From assembly GCA_963169255.1 (NCBI GenBank), contig CAUJEJ010000059.1, forward strand, positions 1 through 50,403: a stretch of DNA of 50,403 nucleotides. The letters are read 5' to 3'. Below, one piece after another: positions 37,035 through 46,498 of the stretch; position 1 is the first letter of the stretch; every line of letters starts with the position of its first letter. The position numbers and the translations under genes were made by a program. The DNA is from Actinomycetota bacterium. GTDB lineage: Bacteria; Actinomycetota; Actinomycetes; S36-B12; UBA10799. The notes beneath the pieces were generated by a model, which saw only the letters and a program-made list of their open reading frames with translations, did not search any database and was not told the origin of the DNA.

Positions 37035-37676
37035 GTGGCAATCACGATTCTCATCGTCGACGATCACGAGTTGATTCGCCAGGGGTTGCGCCGTGCGTTC
37101 GAACGCGAAGGGGACTTTGATGTTGTCGGTGAGGCCGGTACCACCGCTGAAGCAAGCAAGCTTCTGGGCTTGTTGAACCCACAGGTCGTCGTGTTCGATG
37201 TGCGACTCCCCGATGGTTCCGGCATCGAAGCGGCAGGCAAGGCCCGGGCACAATTCCCCGATCTCGGGATCGTTGTGCTGACGATGTATGCCGGGGATGA
37301 ACAACTCTTCGAAGCGCTCGAAGCAGGAGCCAGTGCTTTCGTCCCGAAGAATGCACCTGCGGAGGACGTCGTTGCGGCCGCACGACATGCGGCCTCCTCC
37401 CCTCGATCCTTTACTGCCAACGACCTTGCCGAAGCAATGAAGCGGCGAATGTCTCCGTCTGGCCCGCAACTGAGTCCGCGCGAACGAGAGGTCCTGCAAC
37501 TGCTCGCGGATGGACTCGGCGTCGCGCAGATCTCGCGAAAGCTCTACATCAGCGAATCGACAACCAAGACCCACATCTCCAAGCTCTATGAAAAGCTCGG
37601 TGCCGGAAACCGTGCACAGGCACTGATGTCTGCCCTCAAGCTCGGACTTCTCAAGCAGTCCGAAGATCAGTACTGA
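37035..37676 (+). CDS. LuxR/NarL-family response regulator
   Basis: ILIVDDHELIRQGLRRAF; C-terminal LSPREREVLQLLADGLGVAQISRKLYISESTTKTHISKLYEKL. Confidence 0.95.
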   Translation: MAITILIVDDHELIRQGLRRAFEREGDFDVVGEAGTTAEASKLLGLLNPQVVVFDVRLPDGSGIEAAGKARAQFPDLGIVVLTMYAGDEQLFEALEAGASAFVPKNAPAEDVVAAARHAASSPRSFTANDLAEAMKRRMSPSGPQLSPREREVLQLLADGLGVAQISRKLYISESTTKTHISKLYEKLGAGNRAQALMSALKLGLLKQSEDQY

Positions 37677-37700
37677 TACACCGTTGAAGTCTGACTGGCC

Positions 37701-39167
37701 ATGACACCAACGTCCGAGGCGGAACGGGCTGGCAGGCCCTGGGTCTGGCTCGCCGCGCTCATCGTCGCGACAATGTCGATCGGCGCGATCGCGGCAACCA
37801 TCGGACCCTTGCGGGACATCGACCTCTATTGGCACATTCGACTTGGGGAGGAACTGCTCGACGGCGTCTCGATCTACAACGCCGGCCGCGATTGGTCATT
37901 TGCACCAGTGGAATACGCGTGGGTATCGACCCAGTGGATCACCGAACTGATCTTTGCTGGGCTTTACAACCTCGCTGGTTTCGAAGGGCTCATCCTTTTC
38001 CGCACCGTTACCACCATGCTCACCATCCTCACGCTGTCATTGGTGATCTTCCGCCAGACTCGCGTGTGGGCAGCACTGGTCGTGCTTCCGCTGCCCATCC
38101 TGACGTTGTTGATCTTTGCGCAAGAGCGGCCCCAACAGGTGTCCTTCGTGATCCTGCCCATCGTCGGCTACTGGTGGCTTCGCGCTGTCCGCGACGGTGT
38201 TGCACCCCGCTGGTGGGTCCTCCTCCCGCTGGCGGCCTTCTGGGCCAACTCACACGGGTTGTGGGTGATGCTGCCGATCGCACTCGCCTTGGCGTTCTTG
38301 GGTCGACTCCTTGACCACGGGCGAACGGACCCAGCACTGCGTCCACTCGCAATCGGAACGATCGTCAGCGTCATCGGTGGAGCGATCACCCCGGTTGGGC
38401 CACTGAACCTCCTGGCGCCAATCCGTTTCGCCGGGACGACCTCGCACATCAAGGAGTGGGAGCCGACCAACTTCATCTACCCGGCCAGCTACGGGCTCTC
38501 CCTCATGCTGCTGATTGCGGTGATCGCGTGGAGCCGCGGACGAGTCCGTCCGCCGCGCAGCGAGGTTCTCTTCACCGTCGCGATCGCGCTGTTCGCAGCG
38601 TCGGCAAGTCGCAATATTTGCGCTGCGGTGTTACTCCTTGCGCCTGTGATCGCGTGGCGGTTGAGCACATCTTTCGCGGGGCCAAAGCCGCGGCCGATAC
38701 CCGATGGCCTGCGCACCGTTGTCAAGCCATACGCACTGGCTGCGAGCACCCTCGCCGTGATCATGGCAGGAGTGGTTGTGGCGATATCCGTCCCGCTGCC
38801 CGCAGGCTCGGCACCCACCGGACTCATTGGCGAGATCGCGAACAATCCAACCCAAACCCGAGTCCTCAACAGTTACAACGCCGGTGGTCTCGTACTCTGG
38901 TTCGCGAGGCCAGACGTCAGCGAAGCATTCGTGCAAGTGGGGATCGATGGCCGGGCTGACAGATATGGCGCTGCTTACATTCAGGAATACCTAGCGATGC
39001 AGCGGGGTACACCTGGATGGGAACGTACTGTCGCGCGACTCGAACCGGATGTCGCGCTACTTGCTGATGACGAGGCACTCGTGCCATTACTGCAATCGCA
39101 GGGATGGCAGGTGATGGGGCGAGAGGCGAACTACGTGTTGTTAACACCGCCAGGGAGGGCATTGTGA
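37701..39167 (+). CDS. Polytopic membrane protein, GT-C-like/hypothetical
   Basis: About 10 TMs; DIDLYWHIRLGEELL near the N-terminus; soluble C-terminal domain. Confidence 0.7.
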   Translation: MTPTSEAERAGRPWVWLAALIVATMSIGAIAATIGPLRDIDLYWHIRLGEELLDGVSIYNAGRDWSFAPVEYAWVSTQWITELIFAGLYNLAGFEGLILFRTVTTMLTILTLSLVIFRQTRVWAALVVLPLPILTLLIFAQERPQQVSFVILPIVGYWWLRAVRDGVAPRWWVLLPLAAFWANSHGLWVMLPIALALAFLGRLLDHGRTDPALRPLAIGTIVSVIGGAITPVGPLNLLAPIRFAGTTSHIKEWEPTNFIYPASYGLSLMLLIAVIAWSRGRVRPPRSEVLFTVAIALFAASASRNICAAVLLLAPVIAWRLSTSFAGPKPRPIPDGLRTVVKPYALAASTLAVIMAGVVVAISVPLPAGSAPTGLIGEIANNPTQTRVLNSYNAGGLVLWFARPDVSEAFVQVGIDGRADRYGAAYIQEYLAMQRGTPGWERTVARLEPDVALLADDEALVPLLQSQGWQVMGREANYVLLTPPGRAL

Positions 39168-40561
39168 CGGCTAATACTCCGCAACCCTCCAATGCTCCTA
39201 TCGCAACGATTGAACGAGCACCCAGGGTCGACACTCGAGTTCGCACCTGGTGGCACTCTCGAGGGTCCGCTCAGCTTCGTGGCACGCCCGGCGTCCTCGC
39301 CACCTACATCGTCTCGCGAGTCCTACTCTTCCTCATTCCGCTCGGACTCTTCGTGTATCCAGGCGGAACCCTGCTGACCAACGACGCGCACCTCTATTGG
39401 ACGTGGTCTGAGGTGGTGCTGTCTGGGCACTACCCGATTGCAGACCCCATGTGGCAATACCCACCGTTGGCCGGATTCGTGTTCGCCATCGGAGCGAACA
39501 TTGCCAGCGACCCGACGCTGGGCTTCATGTTGCTCGCGCTACTCGCTGACCTCGTGATATTCGGTTGGCTTCTGCACCGGGGCCGTTCGACGGGCCAACT
39601 TGCGGGAGCCTGGACCTATGCAATCGCCGGTCTCGCGATTGGACCCGTGCTGCTGACTCGATTTGACGTGTTCCCAACGTTGTTCGCAGTCGCTGGCCTC
39701 ATGATGCTGAGCCGACCGGTTCGCAGCGGCATCATGTTCGGCATCGGCGCTCTTCTCAAGGTGTGGCCAGCATTCTTGTTGCTCGCTCATCCCCGCCGTG
39801 CGCTACCCAAGGCAATCGCTGGCTGTGCAGCCATCGCAATCGCGGCGACCATGCTCCTCATCTCGTGGGGCCCAAACGCCGGCTCATTTCTGAGCGAGCA
39901 GGGGCAGCGTGGTTTGCAGATTGAATCTGTTGGCGGCATGCCCTACGTCCTCGCCAACTTCTTCGGCGTCGAAATGACGACGATCTTCCGATACGGCTCG
40001 CTCGAAATCAGTGCTGCGGGAGCAGGTGCAGTTGCGAGCGTCGTCGCGCTATCAGGCTTCGCCTTGCTGGGCTGGCTGGGCTACGCACGACTGCGCGGAA
40101 AACTCGAACGAGTCCCCGCTGGAGATATCGCATTGGCTGTGGTGCTCATCTCGATCGCGACCAGCCGGGTGTTCTCACCGCAGTACATGGTGTGGGTTGC
40201 CGGAATCGGTGCGTTTGCGATGCTCGACTCACGTACACGAATGCGCCCCGTCATGTGGCTCGTACTCTTCACCGCGATATTCGGCCAATTGGTCTACCCG
40301 GTGTACTACGGCAGCATGATCGACGGCACGTGGCAGGGTGTCCTTGCACAGGTCGCCCGAATCTCGCTCCTTGTAGTCGCCACAGTCTGGGCGACGGTCA
40401 ACGTACTACGCCCAGATCGATACGAACCCGAACCGACCTCAACCGATACCGCGACGCTGGACCAGCAATCAGAGTTGATCGATGTCGATGCAGAATCGTC
40501 GACGGGCCACTTGTCGGCTCGCCCGGAAATAGCGCGCTCGACGCGGGCTGACCAGTTCTAA
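39164..40561 (+). CDS. Polytopic glycosyltransferase (GT87/DUF2029-like)
   Basis: Polytopic; DPMWQYPPLAGFVFAIGA; GTG at 39164 overlapping the previous stop (GTGA). Confidence 0.75.
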   Translation: MTANTPQPSNAPIATIERAPRVDTRVRTWWHSRGSAQLRGTPGVLATYIVSRVLLFLIPLGLFVYPGGTLLTNDAHLYWTWSEVVLSGHYPIADPMWQYPPLAGFVFAIGANIASDPTLGFMLLALLADLVIFGWLLHRGRSTGQLAGAWTYAIAGLAIGPVLLTRFDVFPTLFAVAGLMMLSRPVRSGIMFGIGALLKVWPAFLLLAHPRRALPKAIAGCAAIAIAATMLLISWGPNAGSFLSEQGQRGLQIESVGGMPYVLANFFGVEMTTIFRYGSLEISAAGAGAVASVVALSGFALLGWLGYARLRGKLERVPAGDIALAVVLISIATSRVFSPQYMVWVAGIGAFAMLDSRTRMRPVMWLVLFTAIFGQLVYPVYYGSMIDGTWQGVLAQVARISLLVVATVWATVNVLRPDRYEPEPTSTDTATLDQQSELIDVDAESSTGHLSARPEIARSTRADQF

Positions 40562-41694
40562 CCTGCCAGCATTGACGTGAGTTTGGCTGCAGAGGAATCC
40601 CACTGCCAACTCGTTTCAATCCAAGCCCGACCTGCCGCGCCCATCGCTCGCGCTTTAGCTGGATCGCTGAGCAATTGACTAATCCGAGCAACTGATTGGT
40701 CTGACGTCCGCCCATCAACAACGAACCCCGTGGTGCCGTCAATGACCGCATCAGGCGCCCCACCCGAATCCCCGACAATCACGGGGATCCCCGACGCACT
40801 TGCCTCCAAGTACACGATTCCCAGTCCCTCTAAGTCGAGCCCGCGATTGCGGGTCCGACATGGCATTGCGAATACATCTCCGGCGGCGTAGGCGGCCGGC
40901 AACACTCCGGTCGGGACGGCGCCCGTCATCACTACGTCGCGCTGCTGGCCGGACTTCTCCACTTGCCTGCGAAGGTCGCGCTCGTACGGTCCACCGCCCA
41001 CGATGAGGAGCGCCGCGTCGGGTACCTCCCTGCGGATGTGTGGCAGCGCCTCAATCAAGGTGTCCTGCCCCTTGCGGGGCATCAGCCGCGATACGCAAAC
41101 GATCACCCTTCGATCAGCGAGTCCGTATCGGCGGCGGAATTCCATACCGAGCCCGTGGTTCGCCGGAGTGAAGGTCGAGTCGTCAACACCTGGAACAAGT
41201 TGCCGCATCCGAGCGGCTGCTGCCGGGCCAATCGCAGCAGCGATCCGGGCGCGGGTGTATTCCCCAAGGTATGTGATCGTGTCGGTGTATTTGCCGATGT
41301 GGTGCATGGACTGGCGACCGATCGGCGTGATCGACCAAGCCGATTCATGCCCGTGGGTTATTCCGACGATGCGCTCGACGCCAACCGAACGCAATTGCTT
41401 CGCCATCACAGCCAACGGTGCGGTCGCCCCGAAGAGCGCACGATCACAGTGATGCGACTTTGCAATCTCTTTCGCTCGGCGGATCACACGCGGAGTTGGC
41501 AACATGAGCGTTCGCGAGTACCGAACCACGGGAAATGGGAGTCGCGCGTCAAACGCCGCGTCTCCCGCCCACCGTGGGGCAAACACCACAAGTGATGCTG
41601 GATCTTGGCGCGAGAGGAGTCCCTGAACAAACGACTGGATGCCGCCTGATCGCGGGGGGAAGTCATTGGAGATGACTAGGGTGCGACCACTCAC
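40558..41694 (-). CDS. pimB: GT4 glycosyltransferase, PimB-like
   Basis: ISNDFPPRSGGIQSFVQGLLSR, CVSRLMPRKGQDTLIEALP, EGLGIVYLEASASGIPVIVGDSGGAPDAV. Confidence 0.85.
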   Translation of the reverse strand: MSGRTLVISNDFPPRSGGIQSFVQGLLSRQDPASLVVFAPRWAGDAAFDARLPFPVVRYSRTLMLPTPRVIRRAKEIAKSHHCDRALFGATAPLAVMAKQLRSVGVERIVGITHGHESAWSITPIGRQSMHHIGKYTDTITYLGEYTRARIAAAIGPAAAARMRQLVPGVDDSTFTPANHGLGMEFRRRYGLADRRVIVCVSRLMPRKGQDTLIEALPHIRREVPDAALLIVGGGPYERDLRRQVEKSGQQRDVVMTGAVPTGVLPAAYAAGDVFAMPCRTRNRGLDLEGLGIVYLEASASGIPVIVGDSGGAPDAVIDGTTGFVVDGRTSDQSVARISQLLSDPAKARAMGAAGRAWIETSWQWDSSAAKLTSMLAG

Positions 41695-41885
41695 CCGGCC
41701 ATCTTGCCTGATTGATCCCTCATCAGTCGCAACGGCGGAACCAGGCCCGAGTCAGAGAGCACGGCGATCGCGCGTTCCTCCTCGCGAACGAGGTGACCGT
41801 CCGCGGGCGGACCAAGTAACACACTCACCACACAGCCAGAGCAGGCAGACGGGCCAGCAACGCAACTTCCACAATCAATCAGCAT
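41691..41885 (-). CDS. Small Cys-rich conserved hypothetical protein coupled to pimB
   Basis: 64 aa MLIDCGSCVAGPSACSGCVVSVLLG...; strong SD gaggag; ATGA overlap with pimB. Confidence 0.8.
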   Translation of the reverse strand: MLIDCGSCVAGPSACSGCVVSVLLGPPADGHLVREEERAIAVLSDSGLVPPLRLMRDQSGKMAG

Positions 41886-41927
41886 GGTTCCTCCTCGTTC
41901 AGTTCGCTCTTGCATCTCGTGAGGAAC

Positions 41928-43115
41928 CTAGGAGGGGGGTCTGACAACGCCGCTGGCAATCAAACGTTCGAGTTGTTCCGGAGTGACGCCGATCTCGGCA
42001 AGCACCAAAGATGTGTGTTCACCTAATCCGGGGGCTCGCTCGCTGTTGTCGGTTCGCTGTTCCCAGGGAATTACCCGAAACGCGGACACGCGCTGACCAT
42101 CGCTGAACTCCGCCAGAGTCACGGCACCGCGCTGCCGGGGTTGTGCTTCCGCGAGTGCGTCAGTCACGGACAAGGCCGGGCCGACACAGGTGTCCTCACC
42201 CGCGAGCAGGTCCAACCAATACTGCCTAGGCCGAGACTCAAAGATCGCCGCCAACTCGTCCCGCAATTCCCCTTGACCAGCGACGTCGTATTGGCGCGCC
42301 GTCAGGTCCGGGCGGCCGATGAGCTCACACATTCGTGCAAAGAACTTCGGCTCGAGTCCAGCAACAGTGATGCACTCACCATCCGCCGTCTCGTAAATCG
42401 AGTAGCACGCGATTGCTCCAGTGAGGTAGTCCGGCACCGGAGGCGACTGCCCAGTCCCTGCCACCGTGGCGTTCTGCAGCGCCAGCAGGGATGCCGCGGT
42501 TTCATTCATCGCGATATCTGCCCGATATGGCACTCCATCGCGAGTCGCGACGCGCAATCCCGCCAACACTGCAACAGCGGCGTGCAACCCCGCCGAGAGG
42601 TCTGCGTTCTGAAGACGCGGCATCGCGGCCTTGCCATCAAGGTCACGTGCCAGCCCGAGTAGACCGGCGTACCCCACCGAATTGAGGTCATGCGCGGGCC
42701 GGTGCCGGTACTCCCCCGTCTGACCAAACGCAGTGATCGAAACATGGACCAAACTCGGGTTCGCCTCCAGGAGTTCAGCGCTGCCCAATCCAAGCCGATC
42801 GAGCACCCCAGGCCGGAACGAATCAACCAAGACGTGGGCCTCGGAGATGAGTCGCAGCAGCAACTGTTGGCCACGCGAATCTTTGAGGTTTACTGAGATC
42901 GACTGCTTGCCCCGGTTGAGCATGAGGTGCCCGGCGCTCTCCGGGTTGCCCTCGAACTTGAGCATGTCGCGAATTCCGTCGCCGCCGCCCGTGTCTTCGA
43001 CCTTGATGACGGTCGCGCCGAGCGCGCTGAGTAGCAGTGTCCCGTAGCTACCGGGAAACAACCGCGACAGATCAATGACAGTGACACCAGAGAGTGGAAG
43101 CTCTCCGTTGGTCAT
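41928..43115 (-). CDS. CaiB/BaiF-family CoA transferase
   Basis: VIDLSRLFPGSYGTLLLSALGATVIKVEDTGGGDGIR, RGKQSISVNLKDSRGQ. Confidence 0.92.
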   Translation of the reverse strand: MTNGELPLSGVTVIDLSRLFPGSYGTLLLSALGATVIKVEDTGGGDGIRDMLKFEGNPESAGHLMLNRGKQSISVNLKDSRGQQLLLRLISEAHVLVDSFRPGVLDRLGLGSAELLEANPSLVHVSITAFGQTGEYRHRPAHDLNSVGYAGLLGLARDLDGKAAMPRLQNADLSAGLHAAVAVLAGLRVATRDGVPYRADIAMNETAASLLALQNATVAGTGQSPPVPDYLTGAIACYSIYETADGECITVAGLEPKFFARMCELIGRPDLTARQYDVAGQGELRDELAAIFESRPRQYWLDLLAGEDTCVGPALSVTDALAEAQPRQRGAVTLAEFSDGQRVSAFRVIPWEQRTDNSERAPGLGEHTSLVLAEIGVTPEQLERLIASGVVRPPS

Positions 43116-43342
43116 GCCCCAGCCTTTGGAACAGTCACCACTTCTTCGCCAGAACCGCACCAACGGCACGTCACAAACTCAACGATCTCGCTGAGGACGG
43201 TCACCTCTTCGATTTCTGGTTCACCGGCGAGGTCTGCATGCCAGTACTCCCGCGTGCGCACCGTCCGCTGCACATCGAAGCGCGTCAAGTTTCCACAGCG
43301 AGTACAACGCCAGCGCGTTGCAGAATCAGGTAGTTGGACCAC
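43112..43342 (-). CDS. Small zinc-ribbon-like protein
   Basis: GTG start at 43342; RWRCTRCGNLTRFDVQRTVRTREYWHADLAGEPEIEEVTVLSEIVEFVTCRWCGSG with two CxxC pairs; ATGA overlap with the next gene. Confidence 0.75.
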   Translation of the reverse strand: MVQLPDSATRWRCTRCGNLTRFDVQRTVRTREYWHADLAGEPEIEEVTVLSEIVEFVTCRWCGSGEEVVTVPKAGA

Positions 43343-43346
43343 AGGA

Positions 43347-44417
43347 CTATCTTGCCGCTTCGCTGCTGACGGCCGCCCACCGGTCCAACAGGTCGCTGAC
43401 CGCACCCGAGTCAATCGCCCCTTCGGCCCGTGGCATCGCCGCGCAAACGCGGGCCGTGATGTCACCAGAAGGATGGATGCCATTGGCCGCATCCCACGTC
43501 ACCAGCGCAGCGGCGGTGTTCAGCACAACTGCATCTCGGACGGCTTTGAGAGGGCCATCGATGTTCCCAGCAAACACCTCGCGAGCAATCTTCGCGTTTA
43601 GCTCCGCAGATCCGCCTTGCAGTTCGCTCGCGCGCCCTTCGGAGACACCGGTTCTCGCGAGCGAAATGCTGTCAAGGCAGACAGCACGTTCTCGCGTGGC
43701 GTCCCACACCTCCGTATCGGAGAAGATGGTCACTTCGTCAAGACCATCGGCACCTCGGACAACCAGAGCGTTAGTTCCTCGCGCTGCAAGCACGTCTGCC
43801 ATCACGGGAGCAAGCCGCAAGTTCGCGCAACCAATCATCGCGGCAGAAGGACGGGCCGGGTTCGCCAACGGGCCCAGGATGTTGAAAACAGTGGGAACAC
43901 CGATCTCCTTCCGGGTAGGACCGGCAAAACGCATTGCCGGATGAAACACCGGCGCGAACGCAAATCCGATGCCGACTTCCTCGACACACCGCTCGACTCC
44001 CGGTCCGGGAAGTTCGATGACGACGCCAAGCTCCGTTAAGACATCAGCTGAGCCGCATTTGGAGCTTGCAGCTCGATTTCCATGCTTCACGACTCTGGCG
44101 CCCGCGGCAGCCGCGACTAAAGCTGACATCGTGGAGATATTCACGGTCTGCGCCATGTCGCCGCCAGTGCCGACCACGTCGAGGGCTGGCCCTTCGATCG
44201 TCAGCGGTTCCGCCACCGCGAGCATCGCGTCGACAAAACCGGCAACTTCGGCTGCGGTTTCGCCCTTCGCGCGCAGTGCGACAACAAACCCGGCGATCTG
44301 AGACCCCGTTGCCTCGCCAGACATGATCTGGGCCATCGCCCAAGCAGTTTCACTCTCGCTGAGGTTCTCTTTGGCTATAAGCGCGTTGATGAGTTCTGGC
44401 CAGGCGTGACGATTCAT
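43347..44417 (-). CDS. trpD: Anthranilate phosphoribosyltransferase
   Basis: DVVGTGGDMAQTVNISTMSALVAAAAGARVVKHGNRAASSKCGSADVLTELG. Confidence 0.96.
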   Translation of the reverse strand: MNRHAWPELINALIAKENLSESETAWAMAQIMSGEATGSQIAGFVVALRAKGETAAEVAGFVDAMLAVAEPLTIEGPALDVVGTGGDMAQTVNISTMSALVAAAAGARVVKHGNRAASSKCGSADVLTELGVVIELPGPGVERCVEEVGIGFAFAPVFHPAMRFAGPTRKEIGVPTVFNILGPLANPARPSAAMIGCANLRLAPVMADVLAARGTNALVVRGADGLDEVTIFSDTEVWDATRERAVCLDSISLARTGVSEGRASELQGGSAELNAKIAREVFAGNIDGPLKAVRDAVVLNTAAALVTWDAANGIHPSGDITARVCAAMPRAEGAIDSGAVSDLLDRWAAVSSEAAR

Positions 44418-44845
44418 GCGGTGACGGTAGTACTACCTGCCACTCGCTGACGCAGCAGCGCCGCAACAGACTCCGCAAGCACCAGCGGATCGAGCGGGTG
44501 AGAAACCACCGCATCGGCTCGCGACCAGGTTGCCAGCCACGCATCTTGCGGACGCCCAATGAGCACCATGAGTGGCGGGCACTTGTGGATTTCATCGCGC
44601 ATTTGTCGGGCAATTCCCATGCCACCGGAAGGGACAGCTTCACCGTCGAGGATCGCTAGGTCGATTCCCCCGGCGTCCATGTGCTTGATGACAGCCGGCT
44701 CCGTGGCGCACTCGATGTACTCAAGCTGGGGCAGTTCTGGCGCCGGACGGCGACCTAGTGCGGTCGTTACGGACCTGCGCGTCAAGGAATTGCTGCTGTA
44801 GACCAAAACCTTGAGGCTGCCGTGTGCCGTGGAACTGGCGCTCAT
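44414..44845 (-). CDS. Stand-alone response-regulator-receiver-like protein
   Basis: VLVYSSNSLTRRSVTTAL, IDLAILDGEAVPSGGMGIARQMRDEI, PLMVLIGRPQDAWLATWSRADAVVSHPLDP; start ATG 44845 with SD. Confidence 0.75.
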   Translation of the reverse strand: MSASSTAHGSLKVLVYSSNSLTRRSVTTALGRRPAPELPQLEYIECATEPAVIKHMDAGGIDLAILDGEAVPSGGMGIARQMRDEIHKCPPLMVLIGRPQDAWLATWSRADAVVSHPLDPLVLAESVAALLRQRVAGSTTVTA

Positions 44846-45028
44846 GACTGCTCCTAGCGATGTTCGAATGCGGAAGTCGGTGCCTGTCGAGCCGATGCTA
44901 CTGCGCTTAGACAAGATGTTGCCGCGCTTACTCGCCCGGAAACGGGCATTCGAACCATCAAACAACAATCAACAGAATTTTCGTTGCATCGGGGGGTCGG
45001 AGTGCTTGACCATCCAATACCTGGCAAG

Positions 45029-45640
45029 ATGCGCGCCGTGGCGACTGTTACTGCACAACCGACCCGTCCCAGGGCTCCCGTGAACCGTCCGAACGTCGTG
45101 GCGATCGGAACGATCGTCTGGCTTGCCAGTGAATTGATGTTCTTCGCGGCACTTTTCGCGATGTACTTCACACTGCGTTCGGTCAATCCCGAGGTCTGGG
45201 CAGACCAAACGCAACTGTTGAACGTGCCGTTCGCGACGTTCAACACGACGATCCTCGTCCTCAGTTCTGTGACGTGCCAGCTCGGCGTGTTCGCAGCTGA
45301 GCGCGGTGATAAGGCCAAGCTTCAGATGTGGTTCATCATCACGTTCTTGATGGGCGCATTCTTCGTCGCTGGCCAGGTCAAGGAGTACACCGAACTCTTG
45401 ATGCAGGGCTTCACCATCTCTTCATCGCCCTACGGATCGGTCTTCTACTTGACGACTGGGTTCCACGCGCTACACGTCACCGGCGGTCTCGTCGCGTTCC
45501 TCTTTGTTCTCGCGCGGACCTACGTGACCAAGCGGTTCACCCACGAACAAGCAACGACAGCCATTGTCGTGTCGTACTACTGGCACTTCGTTGACGTTGT
45601 CTGGATTGCCTTGTTCGCCGTCATCTACATCCTGAAGTAG
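45029..45640 (+). CDS. ctaE: Cytochrome c oxidase subunit III
   Basis: [47 protein letters not shown]. Confidence 0.96.
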   Translation: MRAVATVTAQPTRPRAPVNRPNVVAIGTIVWLASELMFFAALFAMYFTLRSVNPEVWADQTQLLNVPFATFNTTILVLSSVTCQLGVFAAERGDKAKLQMWFIITFLMGAFFVAGQVKEYTELLMQGFTISSSPYGSVFYLTTGFHALHVTGGLVAFLFVLARTYVTKRFTHEQATTAIVVSYYWHFVDVVWIALFAVIYILK

Positions 45641-45700
45641 ACCTATGTCTCACCATCTACCTCCCTCGTCCGGCCAATTGACAGAATTGGGGCACCAACG

Positions 45701-46498
45701 GTGAAGACCCTCGCAATGCGCCGCCGCCACCGCGCCGCAGCACCCATGCTGGTGCTGTTGACGCTGGCCCTCATAGGCGTGCTGTACGCCGCGGCAGGTT
45801 CAGCCACGTCTGCTCAAGCGAGCAGCGATGCTCGCGGAGCGAACGCCGAACTCATCAAGCAGGGCCAACAGCTCTTCGCTGAAGGCTGTTCAAGCTGCCA
45901 CGGACTCGGTGCTCAGGGCGGACCAGAAGCTCCGACCCTGATCGGTGTCGGTTCGGCCGCGGTTGACTTCCAGGTGTCCACCGGTCGTATGCCATTGGCT
46001 GCACCAGGTGCACAGGCACCTCAGAAGCCGGTCATTTACAACGATGAAGAGATCGCTGCGCTTGCTGCATTCGTTGCGTCCCTCGGCCCGGGCCCGCAGA
46101 TCCCGACCGATGAAGAAATCAACTATCAAGATGCCGACCTCGCTGAAGGTGGCGAACTATTCCGGACGAACTGTTCGCAATGCCACAACTTCACAGGTGA
46201 AGGTGGAGCGTTGTCCAATGGCGCATACGCACCCAACCTGATGAACGCGACTCCACGTCAGATCTACGAGGCAATGCTGACGGGCCCGGAGAACATGCCC
46301 GTATTCAGCAACGAAACACTTACGCCCGAGAACAAGCGGGCAATCATCAAGTACATCCAGCACATGGATGAGCAGCCTGACTACGGAGGCTGGGGCATTG
46401 GTTCCCTCGGGCCCGTGACTGAAGGTCTGTTCATCTGGGTCATCGGTATCGGTCTGATGATCGGTGCTGCGGTATGGATCGGGGCGCGAGTGCGATGA
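45701..46498 (+). CDS. qcrC: Cytochrome bc1 complex diheme cytochrome c subunit
   Basis: Two CxxCH sites (CSSCH, CSQCH), N-terminal and C-terminal TMs. Confidence 0.96.
   Translation: MKTLAMRRRHRAAAPMLVLLTLALIGVLYAAAGSATSAQASSDARGANAELIKQGQQLFAEGCSSCHGLGAQGGPEAPTLIGVGSAAVDFQVSTGRMPLAAPGAQAPQKPVIYNDEEIAALAAFVASLGPGPQIPTDEEINYQDADLAEGGELFRTNCSQCHNFTGEGGALSNGAYAPNLMNATPRQIYEAMLTGPENMPVFSNETLTPENKRAIIKYIQHMDEQPDYGGWGIGSLGPVTEGLFIWVIGIGLMIGAAVWIGARVR

Noticed and set aside
43318-43944. 208-aa plus-strand ORF opposite trpD
   Set aside because: Ser/Ala/Arg-rich shadow of a clear trpD.
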